From the NCBI GenBank assembly GCA_025352125.1, contig JANXTZ010000044.1, forward strand, positions 1-64,000: a DNA stretch of 64,000 nt. Reading direction: 5' to 3'. Both the position numbers and the translations under genes were made by a program. Shown here in pieces: positions 28,757 through 36,114 of the stretch (its first letter is position 1; the number at the start of each line of letters is the position of its first letter). This stretch comes from Deinococcales bacterium. Its GTDB lineage: Bacteria; Deinococcota; Deinococci; Deinococcales; JAAFIG01. The notes beneath the pieces are model-generated. The model was not told the origin of the DNA, did not search any database, and worked only from the letters and a program-made list of their open reading frames with translations.

Positions 28757-28807
28757 AACCAGAATCTCGAGTCGTTCGTTCAAAATTGGACACTCGAGAT
28801 TCTGGTT
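28757..28807. repeat. Perfect 15-bp inverted repeat in divergent intergenic region
   Basis: AACCAGAATCTCGAG (28757-28771) and its exact complement (28793-28807) flank a 21-nt spacer. It lies just upstream of TAGGCT (28810), the -10 of the following leader ORF. Position between divergent genes argues against a terminator; an operator is possible. Confidence 0.7.
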
Positions 28808-28821
28808 GTTAGGCTAAAGCC

Positions 28822-28857
28822 ATGACCCAAACCCAAGCATTGCTCGAGGCGGCATGA
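28822..28857 (+). CDS. 11-codon leader ORF coupled to the AroE-like gene
   Basis: ATG at 28822 follows TAGGCT (28810-28815) by 6 nt, a leaderless start, and encodes MTQTQALLEAA. Its TGA (28855-28857) overlaps the next ATG (28854) as ATGA. It contains one CTCGAG. The likely role is to bring ribosomes to the downstream start; a regulatory or independent peptide function is not shown. Confidence 0.5.
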   Translation: MTQTQALLEAA

Positions 28858-29615
28858 AACTCCAAACCCTCAAACCCGTGGCGTTTCTGGGTTCGGATGC
28901 CACCGCGACCATTCACAAACTCTATCAACTCGAGCAGCGTTTCTTACCGCTCGAAGTGCCAAACCACAGCAAACTCGAGCGGGTGATTGCGGGACTCGAG
29001 CCTCTGGGTTTTCTGGGCGCGATTGTGGTTGGTAGCCCAAGCACAGAATTAAATGCACTCGTCGAACGCAAAACCCACAGTGCCGAACGGGCTGGTGCAA
29101 TCGATGCGGTCATCGTCTCGAGCGGCAGCCTCGGCACGAACACGCTCGAGGATTCGCTGGTCAGCACCCTCGAGACGGTGCGTTACCGTGGGGTGGGCGG
29201 GCATTGCGTGGTGTTGGGGGGCGGGGCGGTGGCTTTTGCCGCCACCCAACTCGCCCGAACGGGGTTTAAAACCATGACCTTTGCCGCGCCAGACCGTCCC
29301 GCCGCCGAAAAACTGGCTCGAGCCGTGCCTGCGGGCGTGACCACCAGGGCGTTGACGTTTGAAGAACCCAGTTTATTAGATGCGCTCGAGCGTGCCGATT
29401 TGCTGGTGCATTGCAGTCCAGACGTGTACCTGGATGCGCGGCATTTGCAGCCCTATCACACGCTTCTCGAGGCGCATTCGGAAACCAGTTTGGCGGTGGG
29501 TTTGGAACGTGCCGGCGGCAACGTGATCGGTTTTAAACTCTCAAACGCGCACCATCTGGCGGCGCAACTCGAGTTTGTGACCTCAATCAAGTTCAATCCC
29601 GCCAGTTTGATGTGA
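28854..29615 (+). CDS. Shikimate dehydrogenase-like protein lacking catalytic residues
   Basis: A 253-aa AroE-fold protein. The Rossmann loop GGGAVAFAA (122-130) and the substrate-domain layout are recognisable. However, the position of the AroE NVTxPxK motif reads VVGSPSTELN (58-67), without the catalytic Lys, and the ENTDG motif reads GTNTLED (94-100), with Leu in place of the catalytic Asp. Both active-site residues are thus missing, so ordinary shikimate oxidation is unlikely. It may be a quinate/shikimate-like binding paralogue or a pseudoenzyme; the true aroE should be elsewhere. It is coupled to the short leader ORF and convergent with DUF177 with almost no gap. Confidence 0.7.
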   Translation: MKLQTLKPVAFLGSDATATIHKLYQLEQRFLPLEVPNHSKLERVIAGLEPLGFLGAIVVGSPSTELNALVERKTHSAERAGAIDAVIVSSGSLGTNTLEDSLVSTLETVRYRGVGGHCVVLGGGAVAFAATQLARTGFKTMTFAAPDRPAAEKLARAVPAGVTTRALTFEEPSLLDALERADLLVHCSPDVYLDARHLQPYHTLLEAHSETSLAVGLERAGGNVIGFKLSNAHHLAAQLEFVTSIKFNPASLM

Positions 29616-29617
29616 AT

Positions 29618-30259
29618 TCAGTCCTCGAGTAACCCTTTGAGTTTCGCAAATGGGTTGCTCGAGTCTTGCACGCGGTCTTTGGGAATGTTGGGGCATTCGG
29701 ACCGTTGTTTTTTCAGGGCTGGCGTGTCGGCGGCAAGCACCGCGCACGTGCCTGCAGGAACATTGTTGAGGTTTGTTCCGCAACTGCTGCACAAACCCTT
29801 GCATTCTGGGCTGTGAACCACGGTCAAAGGCATTTCAAAACTGAACGCCTCGGCGAGAAACGGACTCAGTTGCAGGCTGGGGTCGCCGAACATGAGGCAG
29901 TCCTCGCCGTCGTCCAGGGTTTGACGACTTGCAACTTTAAATTTGGCGCTGTAACGCAGCAGACTCTCGAGCCTGGCTTCGACTGGAACGCGGGTTGGGG
30001 TCAAGCATCTCGAGCATTCCATCAAGGCGATGCCTTTGATCCAGCCGTGCAGGTAAAACTCGCCTGGTCCGACGTTGTTCACAGAGGCTCGCCACTGGGC
30101 GGGTTCGGCGAGCGGGATGGGTGTGATGCTGGGTTCTAAACCGTCTGGGTGTTCGGTGATCAACTCGAGCTGCGCGACCAGACCGCTGCCGCTGACATCA
30201 CCACCGTCGCCATGCAAGATGCTGGCAAGATTTAAGCTGGGAAGTTCTATTTGGGTCAT
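29618..30259 (-). CDS. DUF177 (YceD family) metal-binding-like protein
   Basis: A 213-aa member of the YceD/DUF177 family, involved in 23S rRNA accumulation in plants and E. coli. It has the strand-rich N terminus, the ECSRCLTPTRVPVEARLE segment, and the terminal CKGLC..CGTNLN cysteine cluster. In most bacteria yceD is directly upstream of rpmF (L32); here rpmF is absent and the downstream neighbour is convergent. The ATG at 30259 follows TAAACT by 8 nt, so the mRNA has almost no leader. ROK lies 50 bp upstream on the same strand. Confidence 0.85.
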   Translation of the reverse strand: MTQIELPSLNLASILHGDGGDVSGSGLVAQLELITEHPDGLEPSITPIPLAEPAQWRASVNNVGPGEFYLHGWIKGIALMECSRCLTPTRVPVEARLESLLRYSAKFKVASRQTLDDGEDCLMFGDPSLQLSPFLAEAFSFEMPLTVVHSPECKGLCSSCGTNLNNVPAGTCAVLAADTPALKKQRSECPNIPKDRVQDSSNPFAKLKGLLED

Positions 30260-30308
30260 ACTGTCTTAGTTTAGCGCGAATCTGGCAGTCAAACATCCGC
30301 CACTTGCA

Positions 30309-31463
30309 CTATTTAGCCTCGAGAAGCTGCGATTCAAGATTGGCGGCGGTCATCAGTGCCACGCCCAACGCGCCAGCATGGCCACCCAAATTGGAGGTCT
30401 TGATGCTGTTGCGCAAGCCCAGTCGCTCGAGGTGAACGCGGGTGGGTTGAACTATCAGTTTCTCGAGGTGGGGCAGTTCGCCGCGCATCACGATCAAATC
30501 GGGGTCGAGGGTTGCAGCCGCGCCAGAGAGTGCCAGCGCCAAGTGCCTGACCACGTGCTCTAAAGCGGCGATGGCTTTGGACTCCAAGCGGTTTGCGGCT
30601 TCAAAAACGTCGCGCATCCAATCGGCGCGGGTGATGTCAAAGATGGCGGCTTCGCGCAAGCCCTCATAGATCGAGAACGCCAGAGCGCCAAAACGTGGAT
30701 CGTCATTGGCGAGCGATTGGGTGTTGGGCGCAATCAGTGCCAGCTCGCCCGCCATGCCGTGCCGACCACGGTGAAGTTTGCCGTCCACAATGATGCCCGC
30801 ACCAATCGCGGGTCCGAGCGTCACAAAAATCATGGTGCTCGAATTGATACCGTGACCGCATTTGAATTCGCCCCAGGCGGCGGCGTTGGCGTCGTTCTCG
30901 AGTTGGATGGGTAATTTGGTTTTTTCAGCCAAAATCGTGCAAAGTTTGATGCTTTCAAAACCAAAGACCCAAGATTGCCACAACATCCCGTCGGGTTGCA
31001 CCACGCCAGGAACGCTCAAACCCAGAGCGCGAGCCTTGGGGAAGCGTTTGGCTAGCTTGACCAGCGTATCGATGCGCTCAGTCATGCTCAGCCTCGAGAA
31101 TGCACCGACGCCCATGTCGTCACGTGTCTCGAGTACCGCGCCGTACAGGTCAAACAACGTGGCGTGAAGGTATTCACCACCAAGGTCAATTGCCAGCACC
31201 GCGTTCTCTTCTGGAATCAAACGCACCAGTCTTGGTCGCCGCCCCGTTGCCCCACTGCGTTTGCCGTCCTCGACCACCAATCCTCGGGTTTTCAGGTCAT
31301 CGACGGCGGTGCTGACCGCAGGCAGACTCAAACCGGTGGTCAGGGCAATTTCTGGACGGGTGCTCGAGCCATGTTCGCGCAGTGCCTGGTAAACCCGCAA
31401 ATGGCTGGGAACCCGGTGTGATACAGAGAGAAGGTTGTTTAGTTGTTGGCTTGGGGCACTCAT
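30309..31463 (-). CDS. ROK-family transcriptional repressor
   Basis: A 384-aa repressor of the NagC/XylR type: N-terminal winged helix-turn-helix (RVPSHLRVYQALREHGSS, then PEIALTTGLSLPAVSTAV), then a ROK sugar-kinase-like domain with AIDLGGEYL (phosphate loop) and LENDANAAAWGEF. The CxCGxxGC zinc cluster of ROK kinases is missing (HRGRHGMAGE), as in a repressor rather than a kinase. The start 31463 has AAAGGA 5 nt upstream; the longer frame is excluded because TATAAT at 31551-31546 lies at its putative ATG, so transcription begins inside it. Effector sugar unknown. It is divergent from the M19 dipeptidase. Confidence 0.88.
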   Translation of the reverse strand: MSAPSQQLNNLLSVSHRVPSHLRVYQALREHGSSTRPEIALTTGLSLPAVSTAVDDLKTRGLVVEDGKRSGATGRRPRLVRLIPEENAVLAIDLGGEYLHATLFDLYGAVLETRDDMGVGAFSRLSMTERIDTLVKLAKRFPKARALGLSVPGVVQPDGMLWQSWVFGFESIKLCTILAEKTKLPIQLENDANAAAWGEFKCGHGINSSTMIFVTLGPAIGAGIIVDGKLHRGRHGMAGELALIAPNTQSLANDDPRFGALAFSIYEGLREAAIFDITRADWMRDVFEAANRLESKAIAALEHVVRHLALALSGAAATLDPDLIVMRGELPHLEKLIVQPTRVHLERLGLRNSIKTSNLGGHAGALGVALMTAANLESQLLEAK

Positions 31464-31545
31464 GGCATCCTTTGAACACTTTTTGGTTGGCTGATTGGTT
31501 GACTGAGTCAAGAAAAATCCTTGATTTTGCCCAACTGATACGTTC

Positions 31546-31551
31546 ATTATA
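31546..31551 (-). promoter_or_regulatory. -10 (TATAAT) of the ROK repressor
   Basis: Perfect TATAAT on the minus strand. The transcript starts downstream of the 31547 in-frame codon, which decides the start at 31463. No good -35 was recognised. Confidence 0.6.
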
Positions 31552-31653
31552 GCGTTTTTTTGACTTTTTAGAAGAACAGACTACAATCCAAAATACATCC
31601 TCGAGATTTGCTGACAGACCATGTTCTCGGCTCAAAAAATGTAAAATATCAAC

Positions 31654-32732
31654 ATGAACCAGCCGTATTTGATCGTCGATGCGCACCTCGACCTGGCACT
31701 CAACATGGTGCGCAAACTGATCGATCACACCAAACCGATTGGTGACCTGCGTCAACTCGAGAATCGGGAGGCACAACAAGCCATGACCAGCTTGCCAGAG
31801 TTTGCGAACGGCAACGTGGCACTGGTGTTTGGAACGTTGTTTGCCGTACCTGCCGATTTGGGATTTGCCAAAAACGCAATCTCAAATGCGCAAGCCCACC
31901 CTGGCTACACGACCCCCGAAGAAGCCAAAATTCAAGGACTCGAGCAACTGGCGGTCTACGAAGATTGGGCAAAACAAGGTCTGGTCAGACCCATCACCAG
32001 CCGTGAGATACTCGAGGATCACTTGCAGCGCTTTGCAACAGACCGTGTCCCAGGTTTGCTGGTCTTGATGGAGGGCGCAGACCAATCACTTCCGTCTCTG
32101 ACCTCGAGATGTGGTGGTCTCGCGGCGTGCGGGCTGTCGGGCTGACCTGGGGGCGCACACGCTACGCGGGCGGCACGGGCGCACCAGGCGGCTTGACGCT
32201 AGAGGGTCATGAACTCTTGAAAGCCATGCGCGAACGCGGCATGATCTTGGACACCTCGCACCTGGCAGAACAAGCTTTTTACGAGGCGCTGGCGTATTAC
32301 CCAGACCGCATCATGGCTTCTCACTCCAACCCTCGAGCCTTGCTGAATTCCCCGATTCCTGACCCTGTGATTCCACCAGACCGCCACCTCTCCGACGACA
32401 TGATTCTTGCCATCGGTGCTCGAGGCGGCATGGTCGGACTGAACCTGATCAATTACTTCCTCGAAGCCCGCTGGACGCATTCCGACCAAAGCACACCCGT
32501 TTCAATTTTCGATCAATGCCAGAACATCCTGGAGCACAACGCCGCATTGATCGGTTGGGAGTCTGTCGGGATTGGGTCAGACCTTGATGCCACCATAAGC
32601 TTGGATTGCAGCCCAATTGAACTGGACACGATTGCGGATTTCTCGAGATTCTCGGAAGTTGTTCCAGCCGAGGCTCGAGCGGGGGTGCTTGGCGAGAACT
32701 GGTTGCGGTTCTTAATGGCTTCACTGCCTTAA
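31654..32732 (+). pseudogene. M19-family membrane dipeptidase, frameshifted
   Basis: One dipeptidase coding region in two frames. The first part carries zinc-site DAHLDLA, LMEGAD and ends in junk after SLPSLTSR. The second begins in another frame with DLEMWWSRGVRAVGLTW, continues with SHSN, GARGGMVGLN and GSDLDA. Reading GAD-PITSVSDLE across the two requires one extra C in the CC at 32082-32083, and EGADPI is the canonical family motif. So there is a single-nucleotide deletion in a C run: a true frameshift or a sequencing error. Leaderless start: TAAAAT (31642) then ATG after 6 nt. Would hydrolyse dipeptides or D-amino-acid dipeptides, probably linked to the divergent ROK regulator only by position. 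Confidence 0.85.
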
Positions 32733-32762
32733 AACTGTCGGGTTGATTGGTTTTATGGATGC

Positions 32763-32795
32763 GCCAGCCAGTTCAAATTGGCTGGCTCGAGTTTT
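32763..32795. terminator. Terminator after M19 gene
   Basis: GCCAGCCA (32763-32770) pairs with TGGCTGGC (32779-32786), a short loop, and TTTT (32792-32795) follows. It also serves the convergent gene that ends at 32794. Confidence 0.65.
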
Positions 32796-33270
32796 AGGTT
32801 GCTGGAGTGTTTTTGCTGAACCGCATGATCCAGTTGGTTTCCCAAGTTTGTCCATCATCGTCAGAAAAATCTTGATGCCAGCGTGCCGAGTTGGTTGTGA
32901 TTTCTGACCAGATAAACCGTACCCGAATTGGGCGTCCCTCGAGTACATCGGTGCCCTCAAAAATGCCGACACCGTCTTGAAAACCGCCAACCACAGGTGG
33001 CTCGAGTTTTCCTGTTTGGTTGCTCATCCAGTAAATGCTCCACTGCTGGGTGGCTGGGTTAAAGAGCCGCAGTGTCATGCCAATAAATCCTGGACGCCAA
33101 TTTTCGGGTACAAAATCATCAAGGTTGCCCATGCCGCCAAGGATTGGTTTGGCTTCGCCAGTGGCTTTGAACCGTTCCCAGTTCTCAAATCCTTGAAAGT
33201 GCTTTGGAAGGCGCTCGTTTTCAATTTGCCAGCGTCCGAACAAAAAATCAAAATCGTGTGAAATATTCAT
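32794..33270 (-). CDS. DUF1579-like conserved protein
   Basis: A 158-aa soluble protein: FDFLFGRWQIENERL at the start, then GGMGNLDDFVPENW, TLRLFNPATQQWSIYWMSNQTG, PIRVRFIWSEIT and W-E-T-N-W-I-M-R at the end. This set is familiar from actinobacterial and proteobacterial proteins of unknown function with a lipocalin/DUF1579-like beta-barrel. RBS GGAGG 6 nt before the ATG. Divergent from a WYL-domain regulator 75 bp away, which could regulate it; no ligand can be named. Confidence 0.7.
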   Translation of the reverse strand: MNISHDFDFLFGRWQIENERLPKHFQGFENWERFKATGEAKPILGGMGNLDDFVPENWRPGFIGMTLRLFNPATQQWSIYWMSNQTGKLEPPVVGGFQDGVGIFEGTDVLEGRPIRVRFIWSEITTNSARWHQDFSDDDGQTWETNWIMRFSKNTPAT

Positions 33271-33332
33271 TTCTAACCTCCGCATCTCGAGTGTGTCATC
33301 AATTCCCGACAACTTTGGGCGGCAATTCAACT

Positions 33333-33348
33333 TATGCTGTGGCTTATG
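33333..33348 (+). promoter_or_regulatory. Leaderless promoter of the WYL gene
   Basis: TATGCT at 33333-33338, GTGGCTT, then ATG (33346). This fixes the start codon 12 nt downstream of the first in-frame ATG (33334). Confidence 0.55.
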
Positions 33349-34302
33349 TATAACCCAACCTTGCGCTTACTCACCTTGCTCGAGTTGCTCGAGTCTTCTG
33401 AGCGGGTTACTGGCACGGCACTTGCCAGCAAGCTTGAGGTCAGTTTGCGCAGCGTGCAACGCTACGTGGCGCAATTACAAGATTTGGGCATTCCAGTCGA
33501 ATCAACTCGAGGTGTGGGCGGTGCGTACCGCTTAAAACCAGGTTTTCGCCTTCCGCCTTTAATGCTGACCGATGACGAAGCATTGGCAGTGTCACTTGGC
33601 TTGCGCACGCTCGAGTCGCTGGGCTTGAACGCCTTTGCGCCAGCAACCACTTCGGCGCTGTCCAAACTCAAACGCGTGCTGCCCAAAAACCTAGCTGAAC
33701 ACGTTAATATCATGCAAGAAGCCGTTGAACTCGAGCCGTCCCCGTGGCTGGTCAGCATAGACCCAAAATTGCTGATGACCGTGGCAAGCGCCGTTCAAAC
33801 TCGAGCGCCCATCGTGTTTGCCTACCGAGCGTTTGATGGTAGGCAAACAAGGCGCGAGGTCGAACCATACAGCGTTCTGTTTCATGACGGACGTTGGTAC
33901 ATGCTCGGTTACTGCCGTTTGCGCCTTGCGATACGGTCATTTCGTTTTGATCGGATGCTCGAGTTGCAAGTGAGTGACGAGAATTTTGTACGCCCAGCCG
34001 ATTTTGACGCTCGAGCTTATCTGCGCCAATCCTTGCCGTTCGCACCATCAAAATTCCTGGTTGAAGTCTGGCTTGACCTGCCACTCGAGGAAGCCCGTTG
34101 GCGGGTCATGCCGCACAAAGTGGCGCTCGAAGCTGAACGGGAAGGCACACTGTTGAGCTGTGGCACTGCTGATCTTGAGTGGATGGCGGCGGTGTTGCTG
34201 AGTTTGAAATGCGTGGTCAGTGTTCGCCAGCCACCCGCGTTGCTCGAGGCTTTTAAAATTGTGGCACAGCAAGCCAGCGCGATTGCAACTCGAGATTCTT
34301 GA
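33346..34302 (+). CDS. WYL-domain HTH transcriptional regulator
   Basis: A 318-aa DeoR/WYL regulator. The HTH_11 domain starts MYNPTLRLLTLLELLES, with SKLEVSLRSVQRYVAQL as recognition region. The WYL domain follows (RREVEPYSVLFHDGRWYMLGYCRL, with the W-Y segment WYMLGYC), and a WCX-type C-terminal extension ends in VLLSLKCVVSVRQPPALL. WYL domains sense nucleic acid or nucleotide ligands and often control DNA damage or defence genes. Leaderless start chosen at 33346. Convergent with rlmI (2-bp gap) and divergent from the DUF1579-like gene. Confidence 0.9.
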   Translation: MYNPTLRLLTLLELLESSERVTGTALASKLEVSLRSVQRYVAQLQDLGIPVESTRGVGGAYRLKPGFRLPPLMLTDDEALAVSLGLRTLESLGLNAFAPATTSALSKLKRVLPKNLAEHVNIMQEAVELEPSPWLVSIDPKLLMTVASAVQTRAPIVFAYRAFDGRQTRREVEPYSVLFHDGRWYMLGYCRLRLAIRSFRFDRMLELQVSDENFVRPADFDARAYLRQSLPFAPSKFLVEVWLDLPLEEARWRVMPHKVALEAEREGTLLSCGTADLEWMAAVLLSLKCVVSVRQPPALLEAFKIVAQQASAIATRDS

Positions 34303-34304
34303 AT

Positions 34305-35450
34305 TTACAACACTCGGGTCAGCACAAACTTCAAATACCGTCCTTCGGGAAATGCTACAGGCACAGGATGGTCTGGTGCGTGCCCGTTCTCTTGCAAAAT
34401 CTGCAAGCGTTTTCTGGCATCCAGCCCAGCCTCGAGTAGAATTTCTTTAAAATGATCTGGACTGATTTGGCTGGTGCAACTGGCGCTGGCGAGCATCCCG
34501 CCGTCATTCACGCAACGCAATGCCAGCAAGTTCAGTTTCTTGTACGCCCTAGCGGCGGCATAACGGTTGTCTTTGGAACGTGCCAAACTGGGTGGGTCAA
34601 GAATCACCACATCAAACTTTTTGCCCTCTTTGACGTAAGTCTCGAGCAGCGTAAAACAATCGGCTGCCAGAAAATCGTGCTGTTCTGGGTCAAAACCGTT
34701 CAGGGCAAAATTGCGTTTCGCGTCCTCCATCGCGGCGGGGGCAATGTCCACGCTCGAGATTTTACTTGCACCACCCCTGGCGGCATAAAGCGAGAATGCA
34801 CCGGTGTAGGCAAAAAGGTTTAAAACGGTTTTGCCTGTTGCCAGCCGCCCCAAAAGGGCGCGGTTGTCGCGGTGATCGAGAAACAATCCCGTTTTTTGTC
34901 CGTCGTACAGGTTCGCAATGATCGTCAACCCATTCTCGAGAATGCTCAGTTCGGGCGGTGGCAGTTCGCCCCACAAGCTTTGCATCACGCCGTCCACGCG
35001 GCGCACAATTCCTTTCAGGGGGAAGCTGCCTTTTGACAGGGCGCGGACCACCTCTGGCAAAATCGTCTCGAGACAATCGGCGTAGGTTTGCACCACGGCG
35101 TAACGCCCGTAACGGTCAACGGTGATGCCTGGCAGAAAATCGCCCTCACCAGAAATCAGACGGTGCGCGTTGGTGTTTTTGTCAAACAGCATTTGTCGAA
35201 GCTCGAGCGCGGTTTGAACGCGCTCAGCAATAAAACCCGCGCTCGGTTCTTCGCGCCCAAAAAGTCGAATGGCGATTGGGCTGGAATCATCATACAAGCC
35301 GTAAGCTCTAGCTTTCCCAGAAATCACTTGCACCCATTCGCCAGTCTCGAGGTCATGAAAATCTGGAAGGTGATCGCGGTAAATCCAGGGATGACCATTG
35401 AAAATCGCGGACTCGAGCTTTGAATGAAGGGTGAAGGTGGGAAACGCCAT
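34305..35450 (-). CDS. rlmI: Class I SAM-dependent rRNA methyltransferase (RlmI-like)
   Basis: A 381-aa protein: N-terminal PUA-like RNA-binding domain (HPWIYRDHLPDFHDLETGEWVQV), middle EEHL-like domain, and a Rossmann-fold methyltransferase (TVLNLFAYTGAFSL, then SVDIAPAAMEDAKRNF, VVILDPPSLARS, ASCTSQISPDHF). The order is that of RlmI, which makes m5C in 23S rRNA (position 1962 in E. coli); other paralogues methylate other bases, so the target is inferred. The ATG (35450) is preceded by TAAGAT at 6 nt, i.e. leaderless. Not co-transcribed with neighbours. Confidence 0.88.
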   Translation of the reverse strand: MAFPTFTLHSKLESAIFNGHPWIYRDHLPDFHDLETGEWVQVISGKARAYGLYDDSSPIAIRLFGREEPSAGFIAERVQTALELRQMLFDKNTNAHRLISGEGDFLPGITVDRYGRYAVVQTYADCLETILPEVVRALSKGSFPLKGIVRRVDGVMQSLWGELPPPELSILENGLTIIANLYDGQKTGLFLDHRDNRALLGRLATGKTVLNLFAYTGAFSLYAARGGASKISSVDIAPAAMEDAKRNFALNGFDPEQHDFLAADCFTLLETYVKEGKKFDVVILDPPSLARSKDNRYAAARAYKKLNLLALRCVNDGGMLASASCTSQISPDHFKEILLEAGLDARKRLQILQENGHAPDHPVPVAFPEGRYLKFVLTRVL

Positions 35451-35522
35451 GAGGCTATCTTAGCTTTTATCAGCGCAACTCGAGCCACAAACCGAACGCT
35501 TTCAAAGCTTTAAACTCTGGGT

Positions 35523-36089
35523 GTGAGCGTTCAAACCGATGGCATTTTGGAGCACCAAAAAGAGTACCAGGATTATGTGATCGCTTTTCGGGTGCGCCAA
35601 CTTTTGGGTGGAAGACTCGCTCCGCGACGATTTTTAACGCTTGCCGCCTACGCCAAGCAGCGCCTCGCGCGGCAGAAATTGGCTCGAGAGTTGATTACCA
35701 TCAAACCCTTAACATTTGATCGGCTTTCGAATGTCGATGCGTTGACCAACGAATTGTGCTTTGGCATGTGGCGCAACCCACGCGAAATCAACGATTTTCT
35801 CAGCGCGGTTTGGCGTCTGGGCGGACATCCGATTTTTGAGTTTGAAAGCGAATTTGCGGCGCAAGTCTTGACGCCCTCCGAGCGTCAACGCCTGAATGAG
35901 CAGGGACTCGAGGTGGCACGGTTTTACAACGCCTGTCTGCGGGTCGGGGCGGCAGCCATGAACCCCGAGGAGATGGATTTTGCCGCCGAGCGGGTGTTGC
36001 AACTCTCGAAAGTGTTACCTGTTTTTATTGACGAATTGGTTGTCCCCGATCAAGTGATTGACCTTACCTGGCTCGAGGAAGAACGGTGA
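35523..36089 (+). CDS. Conserved hypothetical protein (188 aa)
   Basis: I do not recognise this protein. It is soluble, rich in Arg and Leu, mostly helical (VIAFRVRQLLGGRLAPRRFLTLAAYAKQRLARQ, and RLGGHPIFEFESEFAAQV), and ends in an acidic tail IDLTWLEEER. GTG at 35523 is the likely start: TAAACT (35511-35516) lies exactly 6 nt upstream, with no Shine-Dalgarno. It contains an SPSERQ-like turn but no signal peptide or membrane segment. It runs toward, and ends 25 bp from, the convergent SARP-like regulator. Confidence 0.75.
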   Translation: MSVQTDGILEHQKEYQDYVIAFRVRQLLGGRLAPRRFLTLAAYAKQRLARQKLARELITIKPLTFDRLSNVDALTNELCFGMWRNPREINDFLSAVWRLGGHPIFEFESEFAAQVLTPSERQRLNEQGLEVARFYNACLRVGAAAMNPEEMDFAAERVLQLSKVLPVFIDELVVPDQVIDLTWLEEER

Positions 36090-36114
36090 TTGGCGATAGC
36101 CAAAAACCTGTGGC

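Noticed and set aside
29618-30259. Expected rpmF next to DUF177
   Set aside because: No L32-like frame follows; the 3' side is directly convergent with the AroE-like gene.
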